Source: Burkholderia arboris
Lineage (GTDB): Bacteria > Pseudomonadota > Gammaproteobacteria > Burkholderiales > Burkholderiaceae
Direction of reading: 5' to 3'
DNA: 64,000 nucleotides
NCBI RefSeq assembly: GCF_902499125.1
Contig: NZ_CABVPX010000002.1
Location: 248,001-312,000, forward strand
How positions within the stretch are numbered: the first letter of the stretch is position 1; every line of letters begins with the position of its first letter. The notes under the pieces were generated by a model. The model did no database searches. It saw only the letters and a list, made by a program, of their open reading frames with translations, and was not told where the DNA came from. The position numbers and the translations under genes are program-made. Positions 43,832-51,415 of this stretch are shown here, piece by piece.

Positions 43832-44932
43832 ATGAATCAACCGACCAACAACCGGACACTGTTGCGCACGCTCGGCATCCGCGCACCGATCGTCCAGGCG
43901 CCGATGGCCGGCGTCAGCACGCCGGCACTGGCCGCCGCCGTGTCGAACGCGGGCGGGCTCGGCTCGCTCGGTGTCGGCGCGACCGACGCCGACGGCGCAC
44001 GCAAGATGATCCGCGACACGCGTGCGCTCACCGACCGGCCGTTCAACATCAACGTGTTCTGCCACAGTCCGGCCCATGCCGATGCCGCCGTCGAACGCGC
44101 GTGGCTCGACTGGCTCGCGCCGGTGTTCCGCGAATACGGCGCAACGCCGCCCGCGTCGCTGTCGGAGATCTACACGAGCTTCGTCGCGGACGACGCGATG
44201 CAGGCGATGCTCGTCGAAGAAAAGCCGGCCGTCGTCAGCTTCCATTTCGGGCTGCCGTCCGCGGACGTGATCGCTGCGCTGAAGCGCGCGGGCATCACGC
44301 TGTTCGCCGCCGCGACGAATCTCGACGAGGCACGCGAGATCGCCGCCGCCAGCATCGACGCAATCGTCGCGCAGGGCATCGAAGCGGGCGGGCATCGCGG
44401 CGTGTTCGATTCGAGCGCGCACGACGATCGCCTCGGCACGTTCGCGCTGACGCGCCTGATCGCGCGCGAATGCGCACTGCCCGTGATCGCCGCCGGCGGC
44501 ATCATGGACGGCGAAGGCATTGCTGCTGCGCTCGCGCTCGGCGCGCAGGCCGCGCAACTCGGTACCGCGTTCGTCGCGTGCCCGGAGACGTCGATCGACG
44601 ACGGCTATCGCCGCGCGATCCTTGGCGACGCAGCGCGCCGCACGACGTTCACGCGCGCGATCTCGGGCCGGGTCGCCCGCGGCATCGCGAACCGGCTGAC
44701 CGCGCTCGGCGACGACCCGCACGCACCGGCCACGCCCGCGTATCCGATCGCGTACGACGCGGGCAAGGCGCTGCATGCTGCCGCGAAGGCAAAGGGCGAA
44801 TTCGGTTACGGCGCGCAATGGGCCGGGCAGGCGGCACCGCTCGTTCGCGCGCTGCCGGCCGCCGAGCTGTTCGCCGCACTCGAACGCGAAACGCGCGCGG
44901 CGATCGAACGGCTGCAACACGCGCTGGACTGA
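43832..44932 (+). CDS. Nitronate monooxygenase (FMN-dependent, NPD family)
   Basis: 366-residue TIM-barrel flavoprotein: [32 protein letters not shown] at the N-terminus, [21 protein letters not shown] with the catalytic His, and [36 protein letters not shown], which contains the phosphate-binding site. This is the class I nitronate monooxygenase pattern. It oxidises alkyl nitronates such as propionate-3-nitronate. Stands alone, preceded by GGAGG about 10 bp before the ATG. Confidence 0.93.
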   Translation: MNQPTNNRTLLRTLGIRAPIVQAPMAGVSTPALAAAVSNAGGLGSLGVGATDADGARKMIRDTRALTDRPFNINVFCHSPAHADAAVERAWLDWLAPVFREYGATPPASLSEIYTSFVADDAMQAMLVEEKPAVVSFHFGLPSADVIAALKRAGITLFAAATNLDEAREIAAASIDAIVAQGIEAGGHRGVFDSSAHDDRLGTFALTRLIARECALPVIAAGGIMDGEGIAAALALGAQAAQLGTAFVACPETSIDDGYRRAILGDAARRTTFTRAISGRVARGIANRLTALGDDPHAPATPAYPIAYDAGKALHAAAKAKGEFGYGAQWAGQAAPLVRALPAAELFAALERETRAAIERLQHALD

Positions 44933-45049
44933 TCGCGCCGGCCGCAGATTTGCAATGTTCTGTATCTGCGCTGGCGGCGGATACAGCGCGATACAACGCC
45001 CGCGCGCGGGTTCGCTATAAAGCAGGCATGACCTTTTCCGGAGCGTGTC

Positions 45050-45421
45050 ATGTCTGCCACCTGGTTCAAGGGGTCCTGCCATTGCGGGGCCGTCAAGTTC
45101 GAAGTCAGAGCGGCCATTGCGCCAGCCGTGCGCTGCAACTGCAGCCTGTGCCGCCGGCGCGGCGCGCTGATGAGCCCGATGTTCGCCGCCGCCGACCTGA
45201 CAATCGTCGAAGGCGAGGGCGCGCTGACGTGCTATCGCTTCAACACGCACACGGCCCGCCATTATTTCTGCAGCCGATGCGGCGTCTATCCGTTCCATCA
45301 GACCCGCAAGGACCCGGCATGCTGGCGCGTCAATCTCGGCTGCCTCGACGGCATCGATCCGTATGCGCTCGACGCGACGGTCGCCGACGGCGCGAGCCTC
45401 TCGGTCGTGGAGGACGCATGA
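45050..45421 (+). CDS. GFA-domain (Mss4-like) zinc protein
   Basis: 123-residue GFA/CENP-V-type protein. Zinc ligands are visible as CHCGAVKF, CNCSLCRRRG and YFCSRCGVYPFHQ, in the usual order. The family is named for glutathione-dependent formaldehyde activation, but most members have no proven reaction. Its stop overlaps a small ORF at 45418 as ATGA. Confidence 0.9.
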   Translation: MSATWFKGSCHCGAVKFEVRAAIAPAVRCNCSLCRRRGALMSPMFAAADLTIVEGEGALTCYRFNTHTARHYFCSRCGVYPFHQTRKDPACWRVNLGCLDGIDPYALDATVADGASLSVVEDA

Positions 45422-45546
45422 AACGCTGGTTGATGATCCTGCTGTTTGCCGCGGGCGGGCTTGCGACCGAAATCGCGCATCCGGTGCAATGCTCGTTGCT
45501 GTCGGTCAGCCGTCAGCAAGCCGGCAAGCGCCGCACGCAGCGCTGA
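45418..45546 (+). CDS. Possible 42-residue exported peptide, coupled to the GFA gene
   Basis: The ATG forms an ATGA overlap with the GFA stop and the frame gives MKRWLMILLFAAGGLATEIA, a signal-peptide-like start, then a short basic tail with one cysteine. The overlap and the signal-like start argue for a real gene; the short, unremarkable rest argues against. Confidence 0.42.
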   Translation: MKRWLMILLFAAGGLATEIAHPVQCSLLSVSRQQAGKRRTQR

Positions 45547-45585
45547 ACACGCGTCGGGCCGGTGCATCGCGGCCGATTAACATGC

Positions 45586-45614
45586 TTCCGATAAAATCGC
45601 ATGCGATATATAAT
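45586..45614 (+). promoter_or_regulatory. ohrR promoter with overlapping operator ATCGCATGCGAT
   Basis: A -10 box TATAAT (45609-45614) and a poor -35 TTCCGA (45586-45591) are 17 bp apart. The perfect 12-bp palindrome ATCGCATGCGAT (45596-45607) fills the spacer up to the -10 box, so a bound repressor would block RNA polymerase. The same palindrome occurs upstream of ohr at 48748. Confidence 0.65.
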
Positions 45615-45653
45615 GCGGTTGTCTGCGACCGTTCGCGTCGCTGGAGGAAGTTC

Positions 45654-46109
45654 ATGAAACCGACCGAAACCCCGCCGCCCGCCGCGCCGAAACTGTCCGA
45701 GTTCCTGTGCTTTGCGATCTACTCGGCGAATCTTGCGTTCGGCAAGGCCTACAAACCGATCCTCGACGAACTCGGCCTCACGTACACGCAGTACATCACG
45801 ATCATTGCGCTGTGGGAGCAGGACAACCAGACCGTCGGCCAGCTCGGCGAGAAGCTGTTTCTCGAATCCAACACGCTGACGCCGATCCTGAAGAAGCTCG
45901 AGGCAATGGGCTACCTGGAGCGGCATCGCGATCCGTCCGACGAACGCCAGGTGGTCGTCAGCCTGACGAAGAGCGGCCGCCGCGTACGCGAGAAGGGGCT
46001 CGACATGAATCTGGTCGAGGCCACCGGGTTGAAGCCGGACGAATTCGCGAAGGTGCAGAAGGCGATCGTCACGCTGCGCGGCAACCTGATCCGTTCGACC
46101 GAAGCATAA
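45654..46109 (+). CDS. ohrR: OhrR-type organic-peroxide-sensing MarR regulator
   Basis: 151-residue MarR protein with the OhrR N-terminus LSEFLCFAIYSANLAFGKAYKPIL; its only cysteine (about residue 19) matches the reactive Cys that organic hydroperoxides oxidise, so this looks like a one-Cys OhrR. The winged helix is visible as TVGQLGEKLFLESNTLTPILKKLE and DPSDERQVVVSLT. CTGGAGGAAG precedes the ATG at 45654. Its promoter carries the palindrome ATCGCATGCGAT, also found near ohr 3 kb away, which suggests autoregulation and control of ohr. Confidence 0.85.
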   Translation: MKPTETPPPAAPKLSEFLCFAIYSANLAFGKAYKPILDELGLTYTQYITIIALWEQDNQTVGQLGEKLFLESNTLTPILKKLEAMGYLERHRDPSDERQVVVSLTKSGRRVREKGLDMNLVEATGLKPDEFAKVQKAIVTLRGNLIRSTEA

Positions 46110-46156
46110 GCCGATGAACCATCGGCGGCCGGCGCAACGTCGCGTCGGCCGTGTCG

Positions 46157-46873
46157 TCATGCGTGCGCGTCGCCCAGCACCAGCAGGCGCATCTCGCGGC
46201 GCACGTCGAAACCGAGCGCGACGTAGCGCTCAATCGCAACCTGGTTCGTCGTGAGGACGTGCAGGAAAGGCGTTTCCGACCGTGCGGCAATCGACGCAAT
46301 CAATGACCGGATCAAGCGTGCCGCAAGACCTTGCCGCCGAAACGCGGCGTCCACGCACACGGCGCTGATCTCCGTATAGCCATCGAGCTGCATCCGCTCG
46401 CCGGCCATCGCGGCCAGCCGGCCTTCGCTGCGCACGCCGATGTAGCGGCCGAGCTCGAATGTACGCGGGCCGAACGGGCCCGGCTGCGCGGCGGCGGTCA
46501 GTGCGAGCATGTCCGGTACATCGGCTTCGCCGAGCGTGACATGCTCCGATTCATACGCCGAATCGGGTGTTCCTTGCCAGACCATTTGCAACAGCGTCGC
46601 GCGCCGGATCACCGGCAATCCCGCCGGCGGCTCGATCTCGTCCGGCGTGACGAGGGCCGTTGGCCCGTGCGCGGCAACCAGTTCGGACAGCGCGCCGAAC
46701 GACGCTGCACTCGTGTCGGCGATCGCGGCAAATGGCGCAATGGCCGCCGGAAACCGCCACGCGCGGTCATTGCCGAGCGCAAAGCGGCGCTGCTTGCCCG
46801 TGAGTGCGTTCCAGGCAACGCGGTCGAGCACGTGCGTTTCGCCTGTCGCGTTTCCGGTCGTGGCATCCGGCAT
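46157..46873 (-). CDS. GNAT-family acetyltransferase (FR47-like)
   Basis: 238-residue protein. The acetyl-CoA-binding region is EISAVCVDAAFRRQGLAARLIRSLIASI (Q/R-x-x-G-x-A), followed by FLHVLTTNQVAIERYVALGF, as in FR47-like acyltransferases. The N-terminal half is a second, degenerate GNAT-like lobe. I chose the ATG at 46873 with GAGGAG 6 bp upstream; the longer frame to 46951 lacks a ribosome site. Lies between ohrR and the DUF4148 genes. Substrate unknown. Confidence 0.85.
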   Translation of the reverse strand: MPDATTGNATGETHVLDRVAWNALTGKQRRFALGNDRAWRFPAAIAPFAAIADTSAASFGALSELVAAHGPTALVTPDEIEPPAGLPVIRRATLLQMVWQGTPDSAYESEHVTLGEADVPDMLALTAAAQPGPFGPRTFELGRYIGVRSEGRLAAMAGERMQLDGYTEISAVCVDAAFRRQGLAARLIRSLIASIAARSETPFLHVLTTNQVAIERYVALGFDVRREMRLLVLGDAHA

Positions 46874-46966
46874 CGGCTGCTCCTCGAATGAAGATGGGGT
46901 GGCGCACAGCATAGACCGGGATTGGCCGGGCAGGTAGCGCTGTCGATTCAAATTCCGCCGCCTCCA

Positions 46967-47004
46967 ACAACAAAAAGCGCATGCGATTGCATCGCATGCG
47001 CTTT
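46967..47004 (-). terminator. Intrinsic terminator after the DUF4148 gene series
   Basis: AAAGCGCATGCGAT (46974-46987) and ATCGCATGCGCTTT (46991-47004) form a perfect 14-bp inverted repeat around TGC. On the minus strand it is followed by T-rich sequence (TTTTTGTTGTTGG with the stem end), 40 bp past the stop of the last DUF4148 gene. On the plus strand the stem is also followed by TATTT. It embeds most of the ATCGCATGCGAT operator sequence. Confidence 0.8.
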
Positions 47005-47043
47005 ATTTGGCAGAGGTTGGCGACCGGTTTCGTCGCGCCACGC

Positions 47044-47373
47044 TCAATGGCCGAAATAAACCGAGCGCTCGACCGTGCGAGCCACGTTGCGGCTGCCGGA
47101 CTGCGTCGCGCCGCTGGCGTCGCTGCCGTAACCGGCTGCCTGCGTGTCGGCCGCGACGGCACCGCTGTCGTGAATCCGGTTCAGCGCCGCCTGGATATTG
47201 TCCGGGTAGTTCGGATCGTTGGGACGGTTCGGCAGGTAGCCGGCCTTCTGCAGCGCGGCCAGTTCCGCACGCAGTTGCGCACGGGTGACGGTGCTTTCGC
47301 CGGCGAACGCCGGTGCGGCGACGGAGGCCGATACGGCAACGAGGAGGGCGGCAATCAGTTGGGGCTTCATCAT
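47044..47373 (-). CDS. DUF4148 family exported protein, copy A
   Basis: 109-residue periplasmic protein: signal peptide MMKPQLIAALLVAVSASVAA with cleavage near AFAGES, then VTRAQLRAELAALQKAGYLP and DPNYPDNIQAALNRIH, ending in YFGH. DUF4148 proteins are abundant in Burkholderia and have no known function. Third of three tandem copies downstream of ohr. A GAGG ribosome site precedes two ATGs (47373 and 47370). Confidence 0.88.
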   Translation of the reverse strand: MMKPQLIAALLVAVSASVAAPAFAGESTVTRAQLRAELAALQKAGYLPNRPNDPNYPDNIQAALNRIHDSGAVAADTQAAGYGSDASGATQSGSRNVARTVERSVYFGH

Positions 47374-47447
47374 TTACCTCGACAGGGAAACAGGCATTCG
47401 GGGGTCGCGCACCGCACGCCGGCCATCGGCGCCGTTCGCGGTTTCAT

Positions 47448-47780
47448 TCAATGACCGAAGTAGATCGAACGTTCGGCGATGCGCGTCGCAGGCCGGCTGC
47501 CCGACTGCGTCGTGGCGGCAGCGTCGCGGCCGTAACCGGACGATGCGGAAGGTTCGGCCGCCACGGCGTCGTTTGCGTGAATGCGTGTCAATGCGGCCTG
47601 CAGGTCGTCCGGGTAATGCGGATCATTCGCGCGGCCCGGACGGTAGCCGGCCTGTTCGAGCTGGACGAGCTCGGCACGCACCTGCGCGCGGGACACGACG
47701 GCCTGGCCGGCGAACGCCGGTGCGGCAGCGGAAGCGGAAACAGCGACGAGCAGGGCAGCGATCAAGCGGGTTTTCATCAT
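47448..47780 (-). CDS. DUF4148 family exported protein, copy B
   Basis: 110-residue paralogue of copies A and C: same signal peptide type (AAAPAFAGQA), RAQVRAELVQLEQAGYRPGR, DPHYPDDLQAALTRIHAND and C-terminal YFGH. It lies between the other two copies with about 75 bp and 57 bp of spacing. Function unknown. Confidence 0.88.
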   Translation of the reverse strand: MMKTRLIAALLVAVSASAAAPAFAGQAVVSRAQVRAELVQLEQAGYRPGRANDPHYPDDLQAALTRIHANDAVAAEPSASSGYGRDAAATTQSGSRPATRIAERSIYFGH

Positions 47781-47837
47781 TCACCTCGACAAAATGGAAA
47801 CTGGAAAGGAATCAGGGGGCACTTACCGGCGCGACGC

Positions 47838-48167
47838 TCAATGACCGAAGTACACCGAGCGCTCGGCCACGCTGACTGCAGGCCGGCGGCCCGATTGCGT
47901 CGCGGCGGCGCCGTTGCTGCCGTAGCCGGACACCGGCACGTTGGCCGCGACGGCATCGTCGGCATGGATCTGCGTCAACGCGGCCTGCAGATCGTTCGGG
48001 TAGGTCGCGTCGGTGGCACGGTTCAGCGGATAGCCGGCCTGTTGAAGCTGCGCGAGTTCGGCACGCACCTGCGCACGCGTCACGGTCGTTTCGTTGGCAA
48101 ACGCCGGTGCGGCAACAGCGGCTGATACCGCGACGAGCAGGGCAGCGATCAATTGGACTTTCATCAT
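47838..48167 (-). CDS. DUF4148 family exported protein, copy C
   Basis: 109-residue paralogue nearest to ohr: signal peptide ending APAFANE, TRAQVRAELAQLQQAGYPLN, YPNDLQAALTQIHADDA and C-terminal YFGH. It starts 62 bp after the ohr stop on the same strand, so the three copies probably share ohr's transcript and its peroxide control. Confidence 0.88.
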   Translation of the reverse strand: MMKVQLIAALLVAVSAAVAAPAFANETTVTRAQVRAELAQLQQAGYPLNRATDATYPNDLQAALTQIHADDAVAANVPVSGYGSNGAAATQSGRRPAVSVAERSVYFGH

Positions 48168-48229
48168 TCACCTCGATAGAAAAGGAATCGGACCTTCGGC
48201 AGGGCGGCGCTCGGCCGCCCGACATAAGT

Positions 48230-48649
48230 TCAGGCGATACGGATGTCGACGTCGATGTTGCCGCGCGTCGCTTTCGAGTACGGGCAGGTCTGGTGCGCGG
48301 CGTCGACGATCTGTTGCGCGACCTCGCGATCGAGCCCCGGCACGCTCACGTTCAGCCGGGCCTGCAGGAAGTACGCGTTGCCGCCGGTGCCGAGATCCAC
48401 TTCGGCGTCGACCGCGAGACCGGCCGGCAGCGTCACCTTCGCGGCACGCGCCGCAAGCTGCATCGCGCCGATGAAGCAAGCCGACCAGCCGGCCGCGAAC
48501 AGCTGTTCCGGGTTGGTGCCGGTGCCGGCGCTGCCCGGCGACGACAACTGGATGTCGAGGCGGCCGTCGGAACTGCGGGCCGCACCGTCGCGGCCACCGG
48601 AAGTCGTATGCGTCTTGCCCGTGTACAGCACTTTTTCGATCTTGCTCAT
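48230..48649 (-). CDS. ohr: Organic hydroperoxide resistance protein (Ohr/OsmC family)
   Basis: 139-residue thiol peroxidase. Both catalytic cysteines are visible: NPEQLFAAGWSACFIGAM and HQTCPYSKATRGNIDVD. It reduces organic hydroperoxides using lipoyl-protein thiols. Two ATGs are adjacent (48652, 48649); GGAG spacing favours 48649. Upstream lie two elements carrying ATCGCAT/ATGCGAT half sites, matching the ohrR promoter. Followed by the three DUF4148 genes. Confidence 0.93.
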   Translation of the reverse strand: MSKIEKVLYTGKTHTTSGGRDGAARSSDGRLDIQLSSPGSAGTGTNPEQLFAAGWSACFIGAMQLAARAAKVTLPAGLAVDAEVDLGTGGNAYFLQARLNVSVPGLDREVAQQIVDAAHQTCPYSKATRGNIDVDIRIA

Positions 48650-48680
48650 CATTTGCTCCGTCAGTTGAGGTTTGTATCAG

Positions 48681-48702
48681 ATGCGATTCGATCGCATGCG
48701 AC
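48681..48702. promoter_or_regulatory. Proximal OhrR-type operator candidate before ohr
   Basis: ATGCGATTCGATCGCATGCG begins here: ATGCGAT and ATCGCAT flank TCG as a perfect 7-bp dyad, and the right part continues as ATCGCATGCGA, one base short of the full palindrome. It lies 30-50 bp before the ohr start. Confidence 0.6.
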
Positions 48703-48747
48703 GCAGTTTGGTCCCGGCGGCCGATCGCGTCAAGCGCATTCGATTAA

Positions 48748-48759
48748 ATCGCATGCGAT
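48748..48759. promoter_or_regulatory. Distal OhrR-type operator ATCGCATGCGAT before ohr
   Basis: A perfect 12-bp palindrome identical to the one in the ohrR promoter. On the minus strand it follows a TTGAAA (-35-like) box and precedes TTTAAT, so it occupies the spacer of the likely ohr promoter, about 100 bp before the gene. Confidence 0.65.
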
Positions 48760-49049
48760 ATTTTGTATTTCAATGTATCTGGAGTGTGTAGCGCCTTGCC
48801 GGACAAGGCGTTCAGGCGAACAAAACCTGATCGCCCGGCATCAAGAAAAGAGGCGCGATTCGGGGAAGGTGGCGGGGGAGCGGGGAATCGTCCAACCGGG
48901 GGGTTTCCATAAAGCGAACAGGTTCCTTGTCATTATTTCGCTTTCTACAACGCAACGTCTCTTCTAACCTTGCCGCACCCGATCGCAAGCGGCCCGCCCG
49001 CGGCCAGCGCTTGCGTGGACAACGAGCACAATCGAAACGGAGACATTAC

Positions 49050-50369
49050 GTGTCGCGCGTCAGCCCTCTTGCAACGGCCACGGAATCCCGGCCGACCGGA
49101 ACCCTCGCGAACCTCCGATCCATCTTCAGCGGATCGGTCGGCAACCTCATCGAGTATTACGACTGGTATGTCTATTCGGCGATTTCGCTGTACTTCGCGA
49201 AAGCGTTCTTTCCCAACGGCAACCTGACCGTGCAGTTGCTGAACACCGCGGCCATCTTTGCCGTCGGCTTCATCATGCGCCCGATTGGCGGCTGGCTCGT
49301 CGGCATGTACGCGGATCGCCGGGGGCGCAAGGCCGCGCTGCTCGTCTCGGTGCTCGCCATGTGCGTCGGCTCGCTGATCATCGGGCTCACACCCGGCTAC
49401 GACACCATCGGTATTGCCGCGCCCGTGCTGCTGGTCCTCGCGCGGCTGCTGCAAGGGCTGAGCCTCGGCGGCGAATACGCGAGTTCGGCGACGTACCTGA
49501 GCGAGATGGCCGATCCGTCCAGCCGCGGCTTCTATTCGAGCTTCCTGTTCGCGACCCTGTCGCTCGGCCAATTGCTCGCGATGGGCGTCCTGGTCGTGCT
49601 GCAGCAGTTTTTCCTGACGACCGCGCAGCTCGAAAGCTGGGGATGGCGCATCCCGTTCCTGCTCGGATCGCTGCTGGCCTGCAGCGCGATCTTCCTGCGC
49701 AGCAACATGAAGGAAACGGCATCGTTCGAACAGCATCGCCAGAGCAAGCGTCGCCACGCATCGATCGCCGACCTGTTTCACCACAAGCGCGAATGCCTGA
49801 TCGTCGCCGGGCTGACGCTCGGCGGGACGGTCGCGTTTTATGCGTACACGACGTACATGCAGAAATTCCTCGTCAACAGCGCGGGGATGAGCAAGGCCGA
49901 CGCATCGATGGTCTCGGTGATCAGCCTGCTTGCATTCGTCGCGATGCAGCCGGTCTTCGGCAGCCTGTCCGATCGCGTCGGCCGTCGTCCGCTGCTGATC
50001 GCGTTCGGCGTGCTCGGCACGCTCTGCACCGTGCCGATTTTCCAGGCGCTCCGCGGGGTCCAGACGACCGGCAGCGCGCTGGCGCTGATCGTCGTCGCGC
50101 TGCTGATCGTCAGCCTGTATTCGTCGGTCAGCGCGGTGGCCAAGGCCGAACTGTTTCCGGTCGGCGTGCGGGCGCTGGGTGTCGGGTTGCCTTACGCGAT
50201 CACGGTATCGCTGTTCGGCGGAACGGCCGAGTATGTCGCGCTGTGGATGAAGAGCATCGGACACGAAGCGTGGTTCTTCTACTACGTGTCGGCATGCGTG
50301 CTGGTGTCGCTGCTGTGCTACCTGTGGATGCCCGATCCCAAGCGGGTCTCGCGCATCGACGAAGCGTGA
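49050..50369 (+). CDS. MFS transporter, metabolite:H+ symporter (KgtP/ShiA-like) family
   Basis: 439-residue MHS-family permease: VGNLIEYYDWYVYSAISLYF at helix 1, RPIGGWLVGMYADRRGRKAAL at the first loop, RLLQGLSLGGEYASSATYLSE, and a second-half SLSDRVGRRPLLIAFG. These match alpha-ketoglutarate/shikimate-type dicarboxylate carriers. I chose the GTG at 49050 (VSRVSPLATATES) because GGAG lies 8 bp upstream; the frame is open to an ATG at 48927, but that part is arginine-rich non-coding-looking sequence. Possibly imports the hydroxyacid oxidised by the enzyme at 51416. Confidence 0.86.
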   Translation: MSRVSPLATATESRPTGTLANLRSIFSGSVGNLIEYYDWYVYSAISLYFAKAFFPNGNLTVQLLNTAAIFAVGFIMRPIGGWLVGMYADRRGRKAALLVSVLAMCVGSLIIGLTPGYDTIGIAAPVLLVLARLLQGLSLGGEYASSATYLSEMADPSSRGFYSSFLFATLSLGQLLAMGVLVVLQQFFLTTAQLESWGWRIPFLLGSLLACSAIFLRSNMKETASFEQHRQSKRRHASIADLFHHKRECLIVAGLTLGGTVAFYAYTTYMQKFLVNSAGMSKADASMVSVISLLAFVAMQPVFGSLSDRVGRRPLLIAFGVLGTLCTVPIFQALRGVQTTGSALALIVVALLIVSLYSSVSAVAKAELFPVGVRALGVGLPYAITVSLFGGTAEYVALWMKSIGHEAWFFYYVSACVLVSLLCYLWMPDPKRVSRIDEA

Positions 50370-50424
50370 CGACGGCACGCTTCATCCGGGCCGCCCGCGC
50401 CTGACGCCGGGCGGCCGTCACGCA

Positions 50425-51312
50425 TCAGCGGAAATCCGCATACTGCCGCACCAGCGACAGCATCGACGGAATCAACCCGCGCACGTCGCCGCGGCGCCAC
50501 TGGAACGCATACTGGAGCGGCGCCAGCGGCGGCTCGCTCGTCAGCTCCACGAGGTTGCCGCCCAGCCGCGCACGCGCCCAGTCGACGGGCAGGAAGCCGA
50601 TGCCGACGCCTTCGCCCAGCATGCCGGCGACCGCACTCCAGTTGTTGCATGCGATCCGGCGCGCATGATTGATGCCGCACGCCAGCAGCCAGTCGTCGAG
50701 AATGCGCGTCACGCCCGAGCCGGACGGCAGCAGCACCAGCGCATGGCTGGCGATCAGCGCCGGCGTCAGCACGCGCGTGCTGCCGACCAGCGCCTCGGCC
50801 GCCATCCACGCGAACCGTGCTTCCGCCACCGGCTGTGACAGCACGCTGCCGCGCGACGACCGGCCGGCGATGACCGCGAAGTCCAGTTCGCCGGCATCGA
50901 CTTTCTCCTCCAGCGCCGCGCCCACGTCGACATACGGCTCGAGCGCCAGCTTCGGATGCAGCTTCTGCACCGCCGCGACGAAGCGCGGCAGCCACGTCAG
51001 CGCCGACAGCTCGCCGACCCCGAAGCGCAGCCGGCCGCTCAACCCTTCGTCCCGTGCGACCGATTCCTGCAGCGCAGCGACCGACTCGAGCACCCGCACC
51101 ACGGCCGGCAACAGCGCCTCGCCGGCGTCGGTCAGCACGGCCCGATGGCCGCTCCGGTCGAACAGCGTGCGCTCGACGACCTGTTCCAGTTCGTTGATGC
51201 GCTTGGACAGCGACGACACCGACAGATGCAGCCGTTGCGCGGCGGTCGAGAAGTTTGCGCAGGTCGCCGCCCAGTAGAACGCGTCGAGTTGCTTGAGAGT
51301 CGGGGTGGCCAT
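50425..51312 (-). CDS. LysR-family transcriptional regulator
   Basis: 295-residue regulator: TLKQLDAFYWAATCANFSTAAQRLHLSVSSLSKRINELE is the LysR helix-turn-helix, followed by a periplasmic-binding-type effector domain. It is divergent from the FMN-dependent dehydrogenase gene with 103 bp between them, including an AT-rich stretch with repeated TCGCTTTT. It probably controls that gene and perhaps the MFS carrier at 49050. Confidence 0.93.
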   Translation of the reverse strand: MATPTLKQLDAFYWAATCANFSTAAQRLHLSVSSLSKRINELEQVVERTLFDRSGHRAVLTDAGEALLPAVVRVLESVAALQESVARDEGLSGRLRFGVGELSALTWLPRFVAAVQKLHPKLALEPYVDVGAALEEKVDAGELDFAVIAGRSSRGSVLSQPVAEARFAWMAAEALVGSTRVLTPALIASHALVLLPSGSGVTRILDDWLLACGINHARRIACNNWSAVAGMLGEGVGIGFLPVDWARARLGGNLVELTSEPPLAPLQYAFQWRRGDVRGLIPSMLSLVRQYADFR

Positions 51313-51415
51313 TGTCTTTCGCTTTTATCGAACAAATTCATTGGAAGATTATCGCTTTTTAAGCGCCTCGCGTGTACCTAAAATTCCGGCACCAATTCGA
51401 AAACAGGCCGCAGAA

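Noticed and set aside
48791-48812. Hairpin CGCCTTG-CCGGA-CAAGGCG as a terminator
   Set aside because: No T run on either side and no gene ending nearby; left unassigned.
51313-51415. Repeated TCGCTTT motifs as a shared LysR site with the MFS gene at 49050
   Set aside because: The repeats are short, lack clear dyad symmetry, and similar AT-rich heptamers could occur by chance in these promoters.
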